A stretch of 37,361 bases of DNA from NCBI GenBank assembly GCA_045628845.1, contig JAZQQE010000045.1:1-37361 (forward strand), written 5' to 3'. Source of the stretch: RGIG7949 sp045628845 (GTDB lineage: Bacteria; Bacillota; Clostridia; Oscillospirales; Oscillospiraceae). Numbering within the stretch: position 1 is the first letter of the stretch; each line of letters begins with the position of its first letter. The notes beneath the pieces are model-generated. The model was not told where the DNA came from. It saw only the letters and a list, made by a program, of their open reading frames with translations, and ran no database searches. The translations under genes and the position numbers were made by a program. Positions 23,326 to 30,268 of the stretch are shown in pieces.

Positions 23326-24492
23326 TCAGAGCGTATTTTCCGCGCTCCCGGGCCATGCCGCGAAGAAAGCGCGCAGAGCTTCCGCGTCTGCCGTGCAGGA
23401 GCCCTGTATCATTGAGGGAGAGCCGCCGCCGCGCCCGCTTATCGCGGCGTTCAGAGCCTTCGACGCGGCGCGCAGATCGACGCGGGACGAGCCGATGATA
23501 TAGCGGTAATCGCCGTCCGCCCCGGAGAAGACAGCGGCGGCCGCCGCCTTTTCCACCGCGAGGTTGCACAGCTCGCGCAGGACGTTCGGGTCGGAGGAAT
23601 CCTCAAAAAGGCACAAACTGCCCTCCGTCACGGGGAGCGCCGCTGCGCGCGCGCGTACTCGGGCAAGCTCCGCCGCGGTGAGACGGTGTCTCGCCTCGTC
23701 GAGCGCCGTCATGACGCGGGAGACTGCCGCGGGCAGCTCGTCGCGCTTAGCCGAGAGCATCGCCGAGAGCTCCGCCGCCGAGCGGGACTTCGCCGCGTAG
23801 TCGCGGTAAGCCGCCCGCCCCGCGAGCATGAAGAGGCGCATGCCGCCTCTGTGGCGCATCGCGTCCGTTATCTTGATGACGCCTATCTCGCCCGTGTGCG
23901 AGACGTGCGGCGCGCAGCAGGCGCAGGAGTCTATCCCCTCGACCGTCACTATGCGGACGTTCTCCGTAAGGTCGAGCTTGCTGCGGTATTCGAGGACCGC
24001 GAGCTCCTCCGCGGAGGGGTAGCGCGCCGTGATGACGCGGTCGTCATAGACGGCCTCGTTCGCCGCCGCCTCGATATCCGCGATATCGGCGTCGGTCAGC
24101 TCGCCGTCGAAGTCCATCGTGACCTGCTCGCCGATGTGGAAGCCGACGTTGGAGTATCCGAAGCGGCGGTGGACTATCCCGGAGATGATGTGCTCGGCAG
24201 AGTGGCCCTGCATGTTGCCGAAGCGCAGGTCCCAGTCTATCTCGCCCGTGACCTCCGATCCGACGGGGAGCGGCGTGTCAGTAATATGGAAGATGACGCG
24301 GTCAGTCTCCTGCGTGTCGAGCACCGCCGCGCCGCCGAGCGTGCCGCGGTCGCCGCACTGACCTCCGCCCTCCGGGAAGAACGCCGTGCGGTCGAGCTCG
24401 ACGCGGAAGCGGTCCCCGTCGGGATCGCAGGCGAGGACGCGCGCAGAGAAAGAGCGTAAATGGCTGTTTTCATCGAATAATCTGACGGTCAT
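23326..24492 (-). CDS. Alanyl-tRNA editing protein, AlaX-L type with DHHA1 domain
   Basis: The 388-residue protein resembles the editing half of alanyl-tRNA synthetase. FFPEGGGQCGDRGTLGG (residues ~37-53) is the AlaX start. GHSAEHIISGIVHRRFG carries the HxxxH zinc/catalytic motif. CACCAPHVSHTGEIG carries the C-x3-H. A coiled segment (SAAELSAMLSAKRDELPAAVSRV) and a DHHA1 C-domain ending GRGGGSPSMIQGS follow. It should deacylate Ser- or Gly-tRNA-Ala in trans. An AAGGAGC site lies in front of the ATG. It is upstream of the uracil permease on the same strand, but that gene has its own promoter. Confidence 0.92.
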   Translation of the reverse strand: MTVRLFDENSHLRSFSARVLACDPDGDRFRVELDRTAFFPEGGGQCGDRGTLGGAAVLDTQETDRVIFHITDTPLPVGSEVTGEIDWDLRFGNMQGHSAEHIISGIVHRRFGYSNVGFHIGEQVTMDFDGELTDADIADIEAAANEAVYDDRVITARYPSAEELAVLEYRSKLDLTENVRIVTVEGIDSCACCAPHVSHTGEIGVIKITDAMRHRGGMRLFMLAGRAAYRDYAAKSRSAAELSAMLSAKRDELPAAVSRVMTALDEARHRLTAAELARVRARAAALPVTEGSLCLFEDSSDPNVLRELCNLAVEKAAAAAVFSGADGDYRYIIGSSRVDLRAASKALNAAISGRGGGSPSMIQGSCTADAEALRAFFAAWPGSAENTL

Positions 24493-24522
24493 GATAAAAG
24501 CTCCTTAAAAGCATTTGAAAAA

Positions 24523-24551
24523 ATGATAGCATAAAGCTCGCAGAAAAGCAA
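24523..24551 (-). promoter_or_regulatory. Promoter for the AlaX-type editing gene
   Basis: Minus strand: TTGCTT (24551-24546), 17-bp spacer, TATCAT (24528-24523). It is divergent from the UROD-family promoter, 7 bp away. Confidence 0.5.
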
Positions 24552-24558
24552 AAACACA

Positions 24559-24587
24559 TTGAAGTCGTGTAGAATATTTGATAAGAT
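24559..24587 (+). promoter_or_regulatory. Promoter for the UROD-family gene
   Basis: -35 TTGAAG (24559-24564), 17-bp spacer, -10 TAAGAT (24582-24587). An A-rich leader of about 25 nt carries the Shine-Dalgarno AAGGAGA (24604-24610). Confidence 0.5.
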
Positions 24588-24616
24588 AAAGAAAAAAATA
24601 AGTAAGGAGATAAGAA

Positions 24617-25678
24617 ATGTCTATTGAGAAGTTTACACCTGATGAACTGATCGTCAAAGATAAGATAGTTTCCAGATTCGGTACCGAGACGGAGGTCTTC
24701 TCGACCCCCATCACGCTCCGTGAAAATACGCTCCGTCTGTATCAGGGCAAGACCCCGATGTGGACGCCGTTCTCCATGGGCGAGTACAACTCCTTCATGC
24801 TCGACTGCGACCCCGAGGTCCGTGCGCGTTCCTCCGACCCCGGTCACGGTGTCGACGGCTACGGCGTCGAATGGGTCTTCGTAAAGGAAGTCGGCGGCGC
24901 GATGGTAAAGCCCGGCGCCCCGAAGTGCCCCGATATCAATGAGTGGGAAAAGTACCTCACCGTGCCCGATCCCGACACGTGGGACTGGGAGGGCTGCTAT
25001 GAGCGCAACAAGGACAAGATCAACCCCGACCGTGCGACCTACATATCCGTTGTCGGCTGCCTGTTCGAGCGCCTTATCGCCGTCATGGACTTCCAGTATG
25101 CCGCCGTCGCCCTCATCGACGATGACCAGAAGGAAGCCGTGCACAGATTCTTCCGCGCCGTCACCGACGTTCACAAGAAGTTCTACAAGAACTGCAAAAA
25201 GTGGTTCAACGCCGACATCGTGAACTTTAACGACGACTGGGGCTCCCAGCGCGCGGAGTTCTTCTCCGTGCCGACCGTCCGCGAGATGCTGCTGCCCTAC
25301 ACCAAGGAGCTCGGCGAGTACGTCCACTCCCTCGGAATGTACTGGGACCTCCACTGCTGCGGCTTCGTCGAGAGCTTCGTGCCCATCTTCATCGAGGAGC
25401 ACATGGACTCCTGGGGCGGCCAGCCGCTCAACGACAAATATAAGCTCAAAAAGATGTATGGCGACCAGTTCATCTTCACCGAGCAGCCGAACGTCTCCAA
25501 GGACGCCTCCGATGAAGAGATGGACGCCGCCGTCGCCGAGTTCATGAACACCATCGGCGCCGACAACCGCATCCTCATTGACGCGAGAATGATGAGCCCG
25601 CGCCTGCGCAGGAAGATCTACGAGGCCTCCCGCAAGAACTACGACCGCCTCGTCGCCGAGGGCAAGGCCATCCTGTAA
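24617..25678 (+). CDS. Uroporphyrinogen decarboxylase (URO-D) family protein, probable methyltransferase
   Basis: The 353-residue protein belongs to the UROD/MtaA-like fold, used by both heme decarboxylases and corrinoid-dependent methyltransferases. TPMWTPFSMGEYN aligns with the N-terminal substrate strand. The C-terminal HSLGMYWDLHCCGFVESFVPIFIE contains an H-x-CG motif like the zinc site of methyl-Co(III):CoM methyltransferases, rather than the heme enzyme's N-terminal RQAGR motif, which is absent. I therefore infer methyl transfer or a related one-carbon reaction, not heme synthesis. No corrinoid-protein gene is adjacent. Codons are strongly biased toward GC-ending types, suggesting high expression. 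It stands alone with its own promoter and terminator. Confidence 0.78.
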   Translation: MSIEKFTPDELIVKDKIVSRFGTETEVFSTPITLRENTLRLYQGKTPMWTPFSMGEYNSFMLDCDPEVRARSSDPGHGVDGYGVEWVFVKEVGGAMVKPGAPKCPDINEWEKYLTVPDPDTWDWEGCYERNKDKINPDRATYISVVGCLFERLIAVMDFQYAAVALIDDDQKEAVHRFFRAVTDVHKKFYKNCKKWFNADIVNFNDDWGSQRAEFFSVPTVREMLLPYTKELGEYVHSLGMYWDLHCCGFVESFVPIFIEEHMDSWGGQPLNDKYKLKKMYGDQFIFTEQPNVSKDASDEEMDAAVAEFMNTIGADNRILIDARMMSPRLRRKIYEASRKNYDRLVAEGKAIL

Positions 25679-25710
25679 CGCGCTCCGTTGAAAAATCCCC
25701 ATAAGACAGC

Positions 25711-25745
25711 AAAAGACCCGCCGGAACGTCCCGGCGGGTCTTTTT
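25711..25745. terminator. Terminator after the UROD-family gene
   Basis: AAAAGACCCGCCGG (25711-25724) pairs with CCGGCGGGTCTTTT (25731-25744); A and T runs flank both sides, so it can serve the converging lipoprotein gene too. Confidence 0.92.
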
Positions 25746-25762
25746 ACGTTGATCTGAAAAAG

Positions 25763-26989
25763 TCAGCGGGCGATGAGGACGACGGAGCCGTCGTAGCCGC
25801 TCTGACCTATGAGGTACTGCACCTCAACGCCGCCCGTGGTGTACGAGAGCATGAGGTCGGGGATTATCTCGGGGATATAGGCCGTGACGGCGATGGAGTC
25901 GGCGGGCGTCATGCGGTTGAGCGCGTATATGTCCGTGACGGGGATGAACTCGCCCGTCTCGAAATTGGCGGCACCGCTCGTGAGCCTGACGTTGAGGACG
26001 GTACCGTCCGTGGTGAAGTAGAAGCGCTCGCCGCCCTCCGCGAGGACGACGCGGGTGGAGTTCGTGTCGGTCGGCTCTCTGCCGGAGACGTAGACGATGC
26101 CGGACGCCTCCTCTTCGGCGACGGGCATGTACTTGGCGTCGAGCAGGGAATTGAGCTCGGCGTACGGTACGGTGACGTACTGTATGCCGGAGGCGTAGGG
26201 AGCTATCAGGTACTGATTGCAGATGACGGTGATGCCCGTCTCGCCGAAGTACCAGATCTTATCGAGAACCAGCTTGGAAAGCGTCTCCTCCCAGCCGTCG
26301 AAGAACGCGGGAGCCTGCTCGTCGCGCGCGGCGATGGCGGGCAGACGGGAATTGATATAATCCTCGAGGGAGTGGTCGCCTGCCTTGCAGACGTCACGCA
26401 GGGAGAGAAGCGCGCCGGTGTCGGGATCGAAGTTATAAGTGGAGAGCATATCCGTCGGGTGGGCGCCTCCGAGATACTCGGAATAGGTCATGACGACGGA
26501 GATGGCGTTCTCGTCCATTCTGACGGGCTCGAAGTTGCGGTCGAGGCCGTATTTGAGCCACATCGCGGTCGTGCCGCTGTCGACGGCCTCCTGATAGTAC
26601 TCCGCGGCGTCGCTGCGCAGCTTCCCGAGCTCGAGCTGATACTCGTCGTCAAGCTCCGCGAGCTTCGCGGCGATGGCGTCGGAAACGGCGGAATCCGAGC
26701 TCTTGATGAGGATGCTGTCACAGCCCGCGCTGAGTATCTCGACGCCGTCGTCGTTGGTGATGACGGAATCGGTGTGCGATACGGTCGCGTAGAGCTTGAC
26801 GGGCTCGGGTTCGGGCTCCGTCGTGGGCTCTGCGGAGGGCTCGGGCTCGTCGGGAATGACGGGCGAGGGAGCGTCGGGCGCAGCCGTCGGAACGGAGGAG
26901 GGCTCGGGAGGCAGGGGAGCTATCGTGCAGCCGCAGAGAAGGAGAGCGGCGCACAGAAAGGCTGCCGTGAGCGATAAAACTTTTTTCAT
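25763..26989 (-). CDS. Lipoprotein with DUF3298 (RsiV-like) domain
   Basis: The 408-residue product has a signal peptide with lipobox LLLCGC (Cys21) and a long Pro/Glu/Ala linker (PEPSAEPTTEPEPEP). The extracellular domain is in two parts: a DUF4163-like N-terminal half and a DUF3298 C-terminal half. YSEYLGGAHPTDML, CNQYLIAPYASGIQYVTVPYAEL are the family's GGAHP and IAPYA-G motifs, seen also in the anti-sigma factor RsiV, which binds lysozyme. Here there is no cytoplasmic anti-sigma part, so a ligand-binding surface role is likelier. The ATG (26989) has GAGG 8 nt upstream; the preceding in-frame TTG is ignored. No clear promoter of its own was found. Confidence 0.82.
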   Translation of the reverse strand: MKKVLSLTAAFLCAALLLCGCTIAPLPPEPSSVPTAAPDAPSPVIPDEPEPSAEPTTEPEPEPVKLYATVSHTDSVITNDDGVEILSAGCDSILIKSSDSAVSDAIAAKLAELDDEYQLELGKLRSDAAEYYQEAVDSGTTAMWLKYGLDRNFEPVRMDENAISVVMTYSEYLGGAHPTDMLSTYNFDPDTGALLSLRDVCKAGDHSLEDYINSRLPAIAARDEQAPAFFDGWEETLSKLVLDKIWYFGETGITVICNQYLIAPYASGIQYVTVPYAELNSLLDAKYMPVAEEEASGIVYVSGREPTDTNSTRVVLAEGGERFYFTTDGTVLNVRLTSGAANFETGEFIPVTDIYALNRMTPADSIAVTAYIPEIIPDLMLSYTTGGVEVQYLIGQSGYDGSVVLIAR

Positions 26990-27014
26990 CAAGTTTACCT
27001 CAAATAGTCAAAAT

Positions 27015-27077
27015 GACCCGGAGACCGGGTCGGGGGTATATGGAAGCGCCCCCCGAGAGGGGCACTTCCATATTTTT
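27015..27077. terminator. Two hairpins between etfA and the lipoprotein gene
   Basis: GACCCGG/CCGGGTC (27015-27021/27025-27031) is followed on the minus strand by ATTTTGAC and may end the etf transcript. ATATGGAAG/CTTCCATAT (27038-27046/27065-27073) with an inner GCCCC/GGGGC stem has its T-tract (27071-27077) on the plus strand, so it points the other way, toward transcription running into etfA from downstream. Confidence 0.6.
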
Positions 27078-27086
27078 TCGGTTTGC

Positions 27087-28271
27087 TTACTGCTTGTCGA
27101 GAGCCTCGATGATGGCGGGGATGACCTTGAACAGGTCGCCCACGATGCCGTAGTCGGCGACTTCGAAGATGGGAGCGTTCTCATTCTTGTTGATCGCGAC
27201 TATGTAGCCGGAGGTCTGCATGCCGGCGAGGTGCTGGATGGCACCGGAGATGCCGCAGGCGATGTAGAGCTTGGGCTTGACGGTGGTACCGGTCTGACCG
27301 ACCTGGTAGCTGTGGTCAATCCAGCCGGCGTCGACGCAGGCACGGGAGGAGGCGATGGTGCCGCCGAGCTTGTCAGCGAGCTGCTTGATGATGCCGAAGC
27401 CCTCGGGACCGCCGATTCCGCGGCCGCCGGAGACGATGATGTCGGCGTCGGTCAGGGAGACGATCTCGCCGACCTTCTTGACGACCTCAAGCACGTTCTG
27501 CCTGATCTCGCCGGGCTTGAACTTGGCGTCGAGCTTGATGAGCTCGCCGACCTTGCCGGGAACGCGGACGGGCTTCTCCATGACGCCCGGGCGGACGGTG
27601 GACATCTGCGGACGGTGGTTCGGGCAGACGATGGTAGCCATGAGGTTGCCGCCGAAGGCCGGACGGGTCTGCATGAGCTTCTTGTCGGTCGGATCGATGT
27701 CGAGCTTGGTGCAGTCGGCGGTGAGGCCGGTGCCGCACTTGACGGCGAGGCTCGGAGCGAGGTCGCGTCCGATATGGGTGGCACCCATGAGGACTATCTC
27801 GGGCTTGTACTTGAGGATCGCCTTGTAGATGGCGTTGGTGTAACCGTCGGTGGTGTAGCCCTTGAGGGCGGGAGCGTCGGCGTAGTAGACCTTGTCGGCG
27901 CCGTACTCGAAGAGCTCGGTCACGAGGTCGTCCATCTCGCTGCCGACGAGAACGGCGCAGAGCTCGGTGCCGATCTCGGTGGCGAGCTTGCGGCCTTCAC
28001 CGAGGAGCTCGATGGAGACGTTCATAAGTTTGCCCTCGCGCTGCTCGGCAAATACCCACACGCCGTGGTAAATGCTGATGTCGACGTTGGACATGGAAGC
28101 CTCACTGCGCTCGATGGCGCCGAAGGGGCAGTTCTCGGCGCAGACGCCGCAGTTGGTGCAGCTCATGCCGACGGAGGGAAGCTTGCCCTCCATGGTGATG
28201 GCCTGGAAGGGGCAGTCACGCACGCACTTGCCGCAGCCCTTGCATTTTTCAGCGATAATATTTATAGCCAT
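27087..28271 (-). CDS. etfA: Electron transfer flavoprotein alpha subunit with N-terminal 2[4Fe-4S] ferredoxin domain
   Basis: The 394-residue protein fuses a bacterial-type ferredoxin to EtfA. The clusters are CKGCGKCVRDCP (Cys10, 13, 16, 20) and CTNCGVCAENCP (Cys38, 41, 44, 48), each a complete C-x2-C-x2-C-x3-CP. From about residue 68 the Etf alpha domain begins. Its FAD-binding part carries GRGIGGPEGFG, SSRACVDAGW, HSYQVGQTGTTVKPKLYIACGISGAIQHLAGM and a final VADYGIVGD. Ferredoxin-fused EtfA subunits are known from bifurcating complexes such as caffeyl-CoA reductase-Etf, where NADH drives enoyl-CoA and ferredoxin reduction. It is last gene of the CoA-transferase/ACAD/etfB/etfA operon, 13 bp after etfB. 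Confidence 0.96.
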   Translation of the reverse strand: MAINIIAEKCKGCGKCVRDCPFQAITMEGKLPSVGMSCTNCGVCAENCPFGAIERSEASMSNVDISIYHGVWVFAEQREGKLMNVSIELLGEGRKLATEIGTELCAVLVGSEMDDLVTELFEYGADKVYYADAPALKGYTTDGYTNAIYKAILKYKPEIVLMGATHIGRDLAPSLAVKCGTGLTADCTKLDIDPTDKKLMQTRPAFGGNLMATIVCPNHRPQMSTVRPGVMEKPVRVPGKVGELIKLDAKFKPGEIRQNVLEVVKKVGEIVSLTDADIIVSGGRGIGGPEGFGIIKQLADKLGGTIASSRACVDAGWIDHSYQVGQTGTTVKPKLYIACGISGAIQHLAGMQTSGYIVAINKNENAPIFEVADYGIVGDLFKVIPAIIEALDKQ

Positions 28272-28284
28272 TTTTGCGCTCCTC

Positions 28285-29076
28285 CTATATAACGTGCTTT
28301 TCGGTCAGCTTGGCAACGACCGCGGCGGCCATTTCGTTGACCGTGCCGGAGAGCATCTCGCCCTTGCCCTTGGGAGGCGGGGTGAAGCTGCGCAGAACGT
28401 TCGTCGGCGAAGCGCCGAGGCCGCACTTGGAGGGATCGAGCTCGACGTCGTTCTCGTTCCAGATCTTGATGCAGTCGCTCTCGCAGGCGTAGATGATGCG
28501 GCCGATGGTCATGTAGCGGGGCTCGTTGAGCTCCTTGATGCAGGTGAGCACGCAGGGAGTCGGGACCTCGATGACTTCAAAGCCGTCCTCGAGCTGACGC
28601 TCGACGATGATGGACTTCTCTTTGAGCTCGCGGATCTTCTGGACGTAGGTGACGACGGGGAGGCCGAGACGCATGGCCAGCTGGGGAGCGACCTGCGCGG
28701 TGTCGCCGTCGATGGCCTGACGGCCGGCGAAGATGATGTCATAGTCGCCGATCTTCTTGATGCCGGCGGCGATGGTGGTGGAGGTGGCGCAGGTGTCGGC
28801 ACCGCCGAAGGCGCGGGAGGAGAGAAGGTAGGCGTCATCGGCGCCCATCGCGATGCACTCGCGGAGCATGATCAGAGCCTGGGAGGGGCCCATGGAGACT
28901 ACGCTGACGGTGGTGCCGGGATTGGCATCCTTGATGGTGAGCGCGGCTTCGAGGGCGTTGGCGTCGTCCGGGTTGAGGATGGAGGGAACGCCGTCACGGA
29001 TAAGAGTACCCTTTACGGGGTCGATCTTGACCTCGTTGGTATCGGGCACCTGCTTAGCACAAACGATAATTTTCAT
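28285..29076 (-). CDS. etfB: Electron transfer flavoprotein beta subunit
   Basis: The 263-residue protein has the EtfB signatures: MKIIVCAKQVPDTNEV, LNPDDANALEAAL, the AGRQAIDGDTAQVAPQLAMRLGLP nucleotide-binding stretch and VPTPCVLTCIKELNEPRYM. The RQAIDGDTAQV segment matches the form seen in bifurcating Etfs, where this subunit holds the bifurcating FAD rather than AMP; whether it does so here is inference. It pairs with the ferredoxin-fused EtfA encoded downstream and passes electrons to or from the acyl-CoA dehydrogenase encoded upstream. The site GGAGGGG precedes its ATG, and it lies 15 bp after the dehydrogenase. Confidence 0.96.
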   Translation of the reverse strand: MKIIVCAKQVPDTNEVKIDPVKGTLIRDGVPSILNPDDANALEAALTIKDANPGTTVSVVSMGPSQALIMLRECIAMGADDAYLLSSRAFGGADTCATSTTIAAGIKKIGDYDIIFAGRQAIDGDTAQVAPQLAMRLGLPVVTYVQKIRELKEKSIIVERQLEDGFEVIEVPTPCVLTCIKELNEPRYMTIGRIIYACESDCIKIWNENDVELDPSKCGLGASPTNVLRSFTPPPKGKGEMLSGTVNEMAAAVVAKLTEKHVI

Positions 29077-29091
29077 GTCTGTTTCCCCTCC

Positions 29092-30231
29092 TTACTTCAA
29101 GAGCGCGCCAGAGATGACCATCTGCTGGACCTGGGACGTGCCTTCGAATATGCTGTTGATGCGGGCGTCGCGATAGAGACGCTCGATGCGGTAATCCTTG
29201 ATGTAGCCGTAACCGCCGTGGATCTGGAGAGCCTTGTAGGCGATACGGTTGCAGGCCTCGCTGGCGAAGTACTTCGCCATGGAGCAGTACATGCTGGCCT
29301 TGGGATCGTTGAGGTCCTTGTTGACGGCGGCGTTGTACAGAAGCTCACGGGCGGCTTCGAGCTCGGTGGCCATGTCGGCGATCATGAAGGAGATGGCCTG
29401 AAACTTGGCTATGGGCTGACCGAACTGCTTGCGCTCCTTGGCGTACTTGATGGCCTCGTCCAGGCAGGACTGGGCGATACCGACGGACTGGGAGGCGACG
29501 CCGAGGCGGCCGTAGTCGAGGGTCTTCATGGCGTTGGAGAAGCCCTTGTTGACTTCGCCGAGGCGGCAACTGTCGGGCACGCGGACGTCTTCGAGGACGA
29601 CGTCGCTGGTCGGGCAGCCGATGATGCCCATCTTGTTCTCGACCTTACCGAAGGAGACGCCGGGCAGCTTCATGTCGACGATGAAGGTGGTGATGCCCTT
29701 GGAGCCCTTGGAGGGGTCGGTCTTGGCGAAGACGACGCAGAAGTCGGAAATGGGGGCGGCGGTGATGAAGGCTTTGCGGCCGTTGAGTATCCAGTCGTCA
29801 CCGTCACGGACGGCGCTGGTAACGACGCCGCCGGCATCGGAGCCGGCGCCCGGCTCGGTGAGGCCGAAGCTCGGCATCAGCTCGCCGCGGGCAACGCCGC
29901 CGATGTACTTGGCCTTCTGCTCATCGGTGCCGGCGAGCATGAGCGGGCCGGTTCCGAGGGAGTTGGCGCCGGAAACGTAGATCGCGGAGACGGAGCTCAC
30001 GCGGGCGATCTCCTCGATGGTGATGCAGTAGGCAAGGGTGTCGCCGCCCTGGCCGCCGATCTCCTTGGGAGCCTTGATTCCGAAGAATCCGTACTGCTTG
30101 AACTTCTTGAGAAGTTCCTCGGGATAGTTACCAGTCTGGTCTATCTCATCCTGAAGCTCCTTGGGGATCTCCTTTTCGCAGAAATCTCTGGCGAGCTTGC
30201 GGATAAGCTGGTATTTTTCGGACAGAACCAT
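29092..30231 (-). CDS. Acyl-CoA dehydrogenase (likely enoyl-CoA reductase direction)
   Basis: The 379-residue flavoprotein is full length. Landmarks are FGLTEPGAGSDAGG (flavin/substrate loop), WILNGRKAFITAA, the segment QFGQPIAKFQAISFMIADMATELEAAR and the C-terminal YGYIKDYRIERLYRDARINSIFEGTSQVQ, whose Glu is the usual catalytic base of butyryl-type dehydrogenases. Together with a ferredoxin-fused Etf it probably reduces an enoyl-CoA with electrons from NADH, coupled to ferredoxin reduction, as in butyryl-CoA or caffeyl-CoA reductase complexes. The acyl chain cannot be read from the sequence; absence of crotonase and 3-hydroxybutyryl-CoA dehydrogenase nearby argues against a simple butyrate cluster. 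It is second gene of the operon. Confidence 0.95.
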   Translation of the reverse strand: MVLSEKYQLIRKLARDFCEKEIPKELQDEIDQTGNYPEELLKKFKQYGFFGIKAPKEIGGQGGDTLAYCITIEEIARVSSVSAIYVSGANSLGTGPLMLAGTDEQKAKYIGGVARGELMPSFGLTEPGAGSDAGGVVTSAVRDGDDWILNGRKAFITAAPISDFCVVFAKTDPSKGSKGITTFIVDMKLPGVSFGKVENKMGIIGCPTSDVVLEDVRVPDSCRLGEVNKGFSNAMKTLDYGRLGVASQSVGIAQSCLDEAIKYAKERKQFGQPIAKFQAISFMIADMATELEAARELLYNAAVNKDLNDPKASMYCSMAKYFASEACNRIAYKALQIHGGYGYIKDYRIERLYRDARINSIFEGTSQVQQMVISGALLK

Positions 30232-30268
30232 TTGCTTATTAAACTCCTTCCTATGGCTTATATATCAA

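Noticed and set aside
24617..25678. Assignment as heme-pathway uroporphyrinogen decarboxylase HemE
   Set aside because: The N-terminal RQAGR-type substrate motif is missing and no heme or corrinoid synthesis genes are adjacent.
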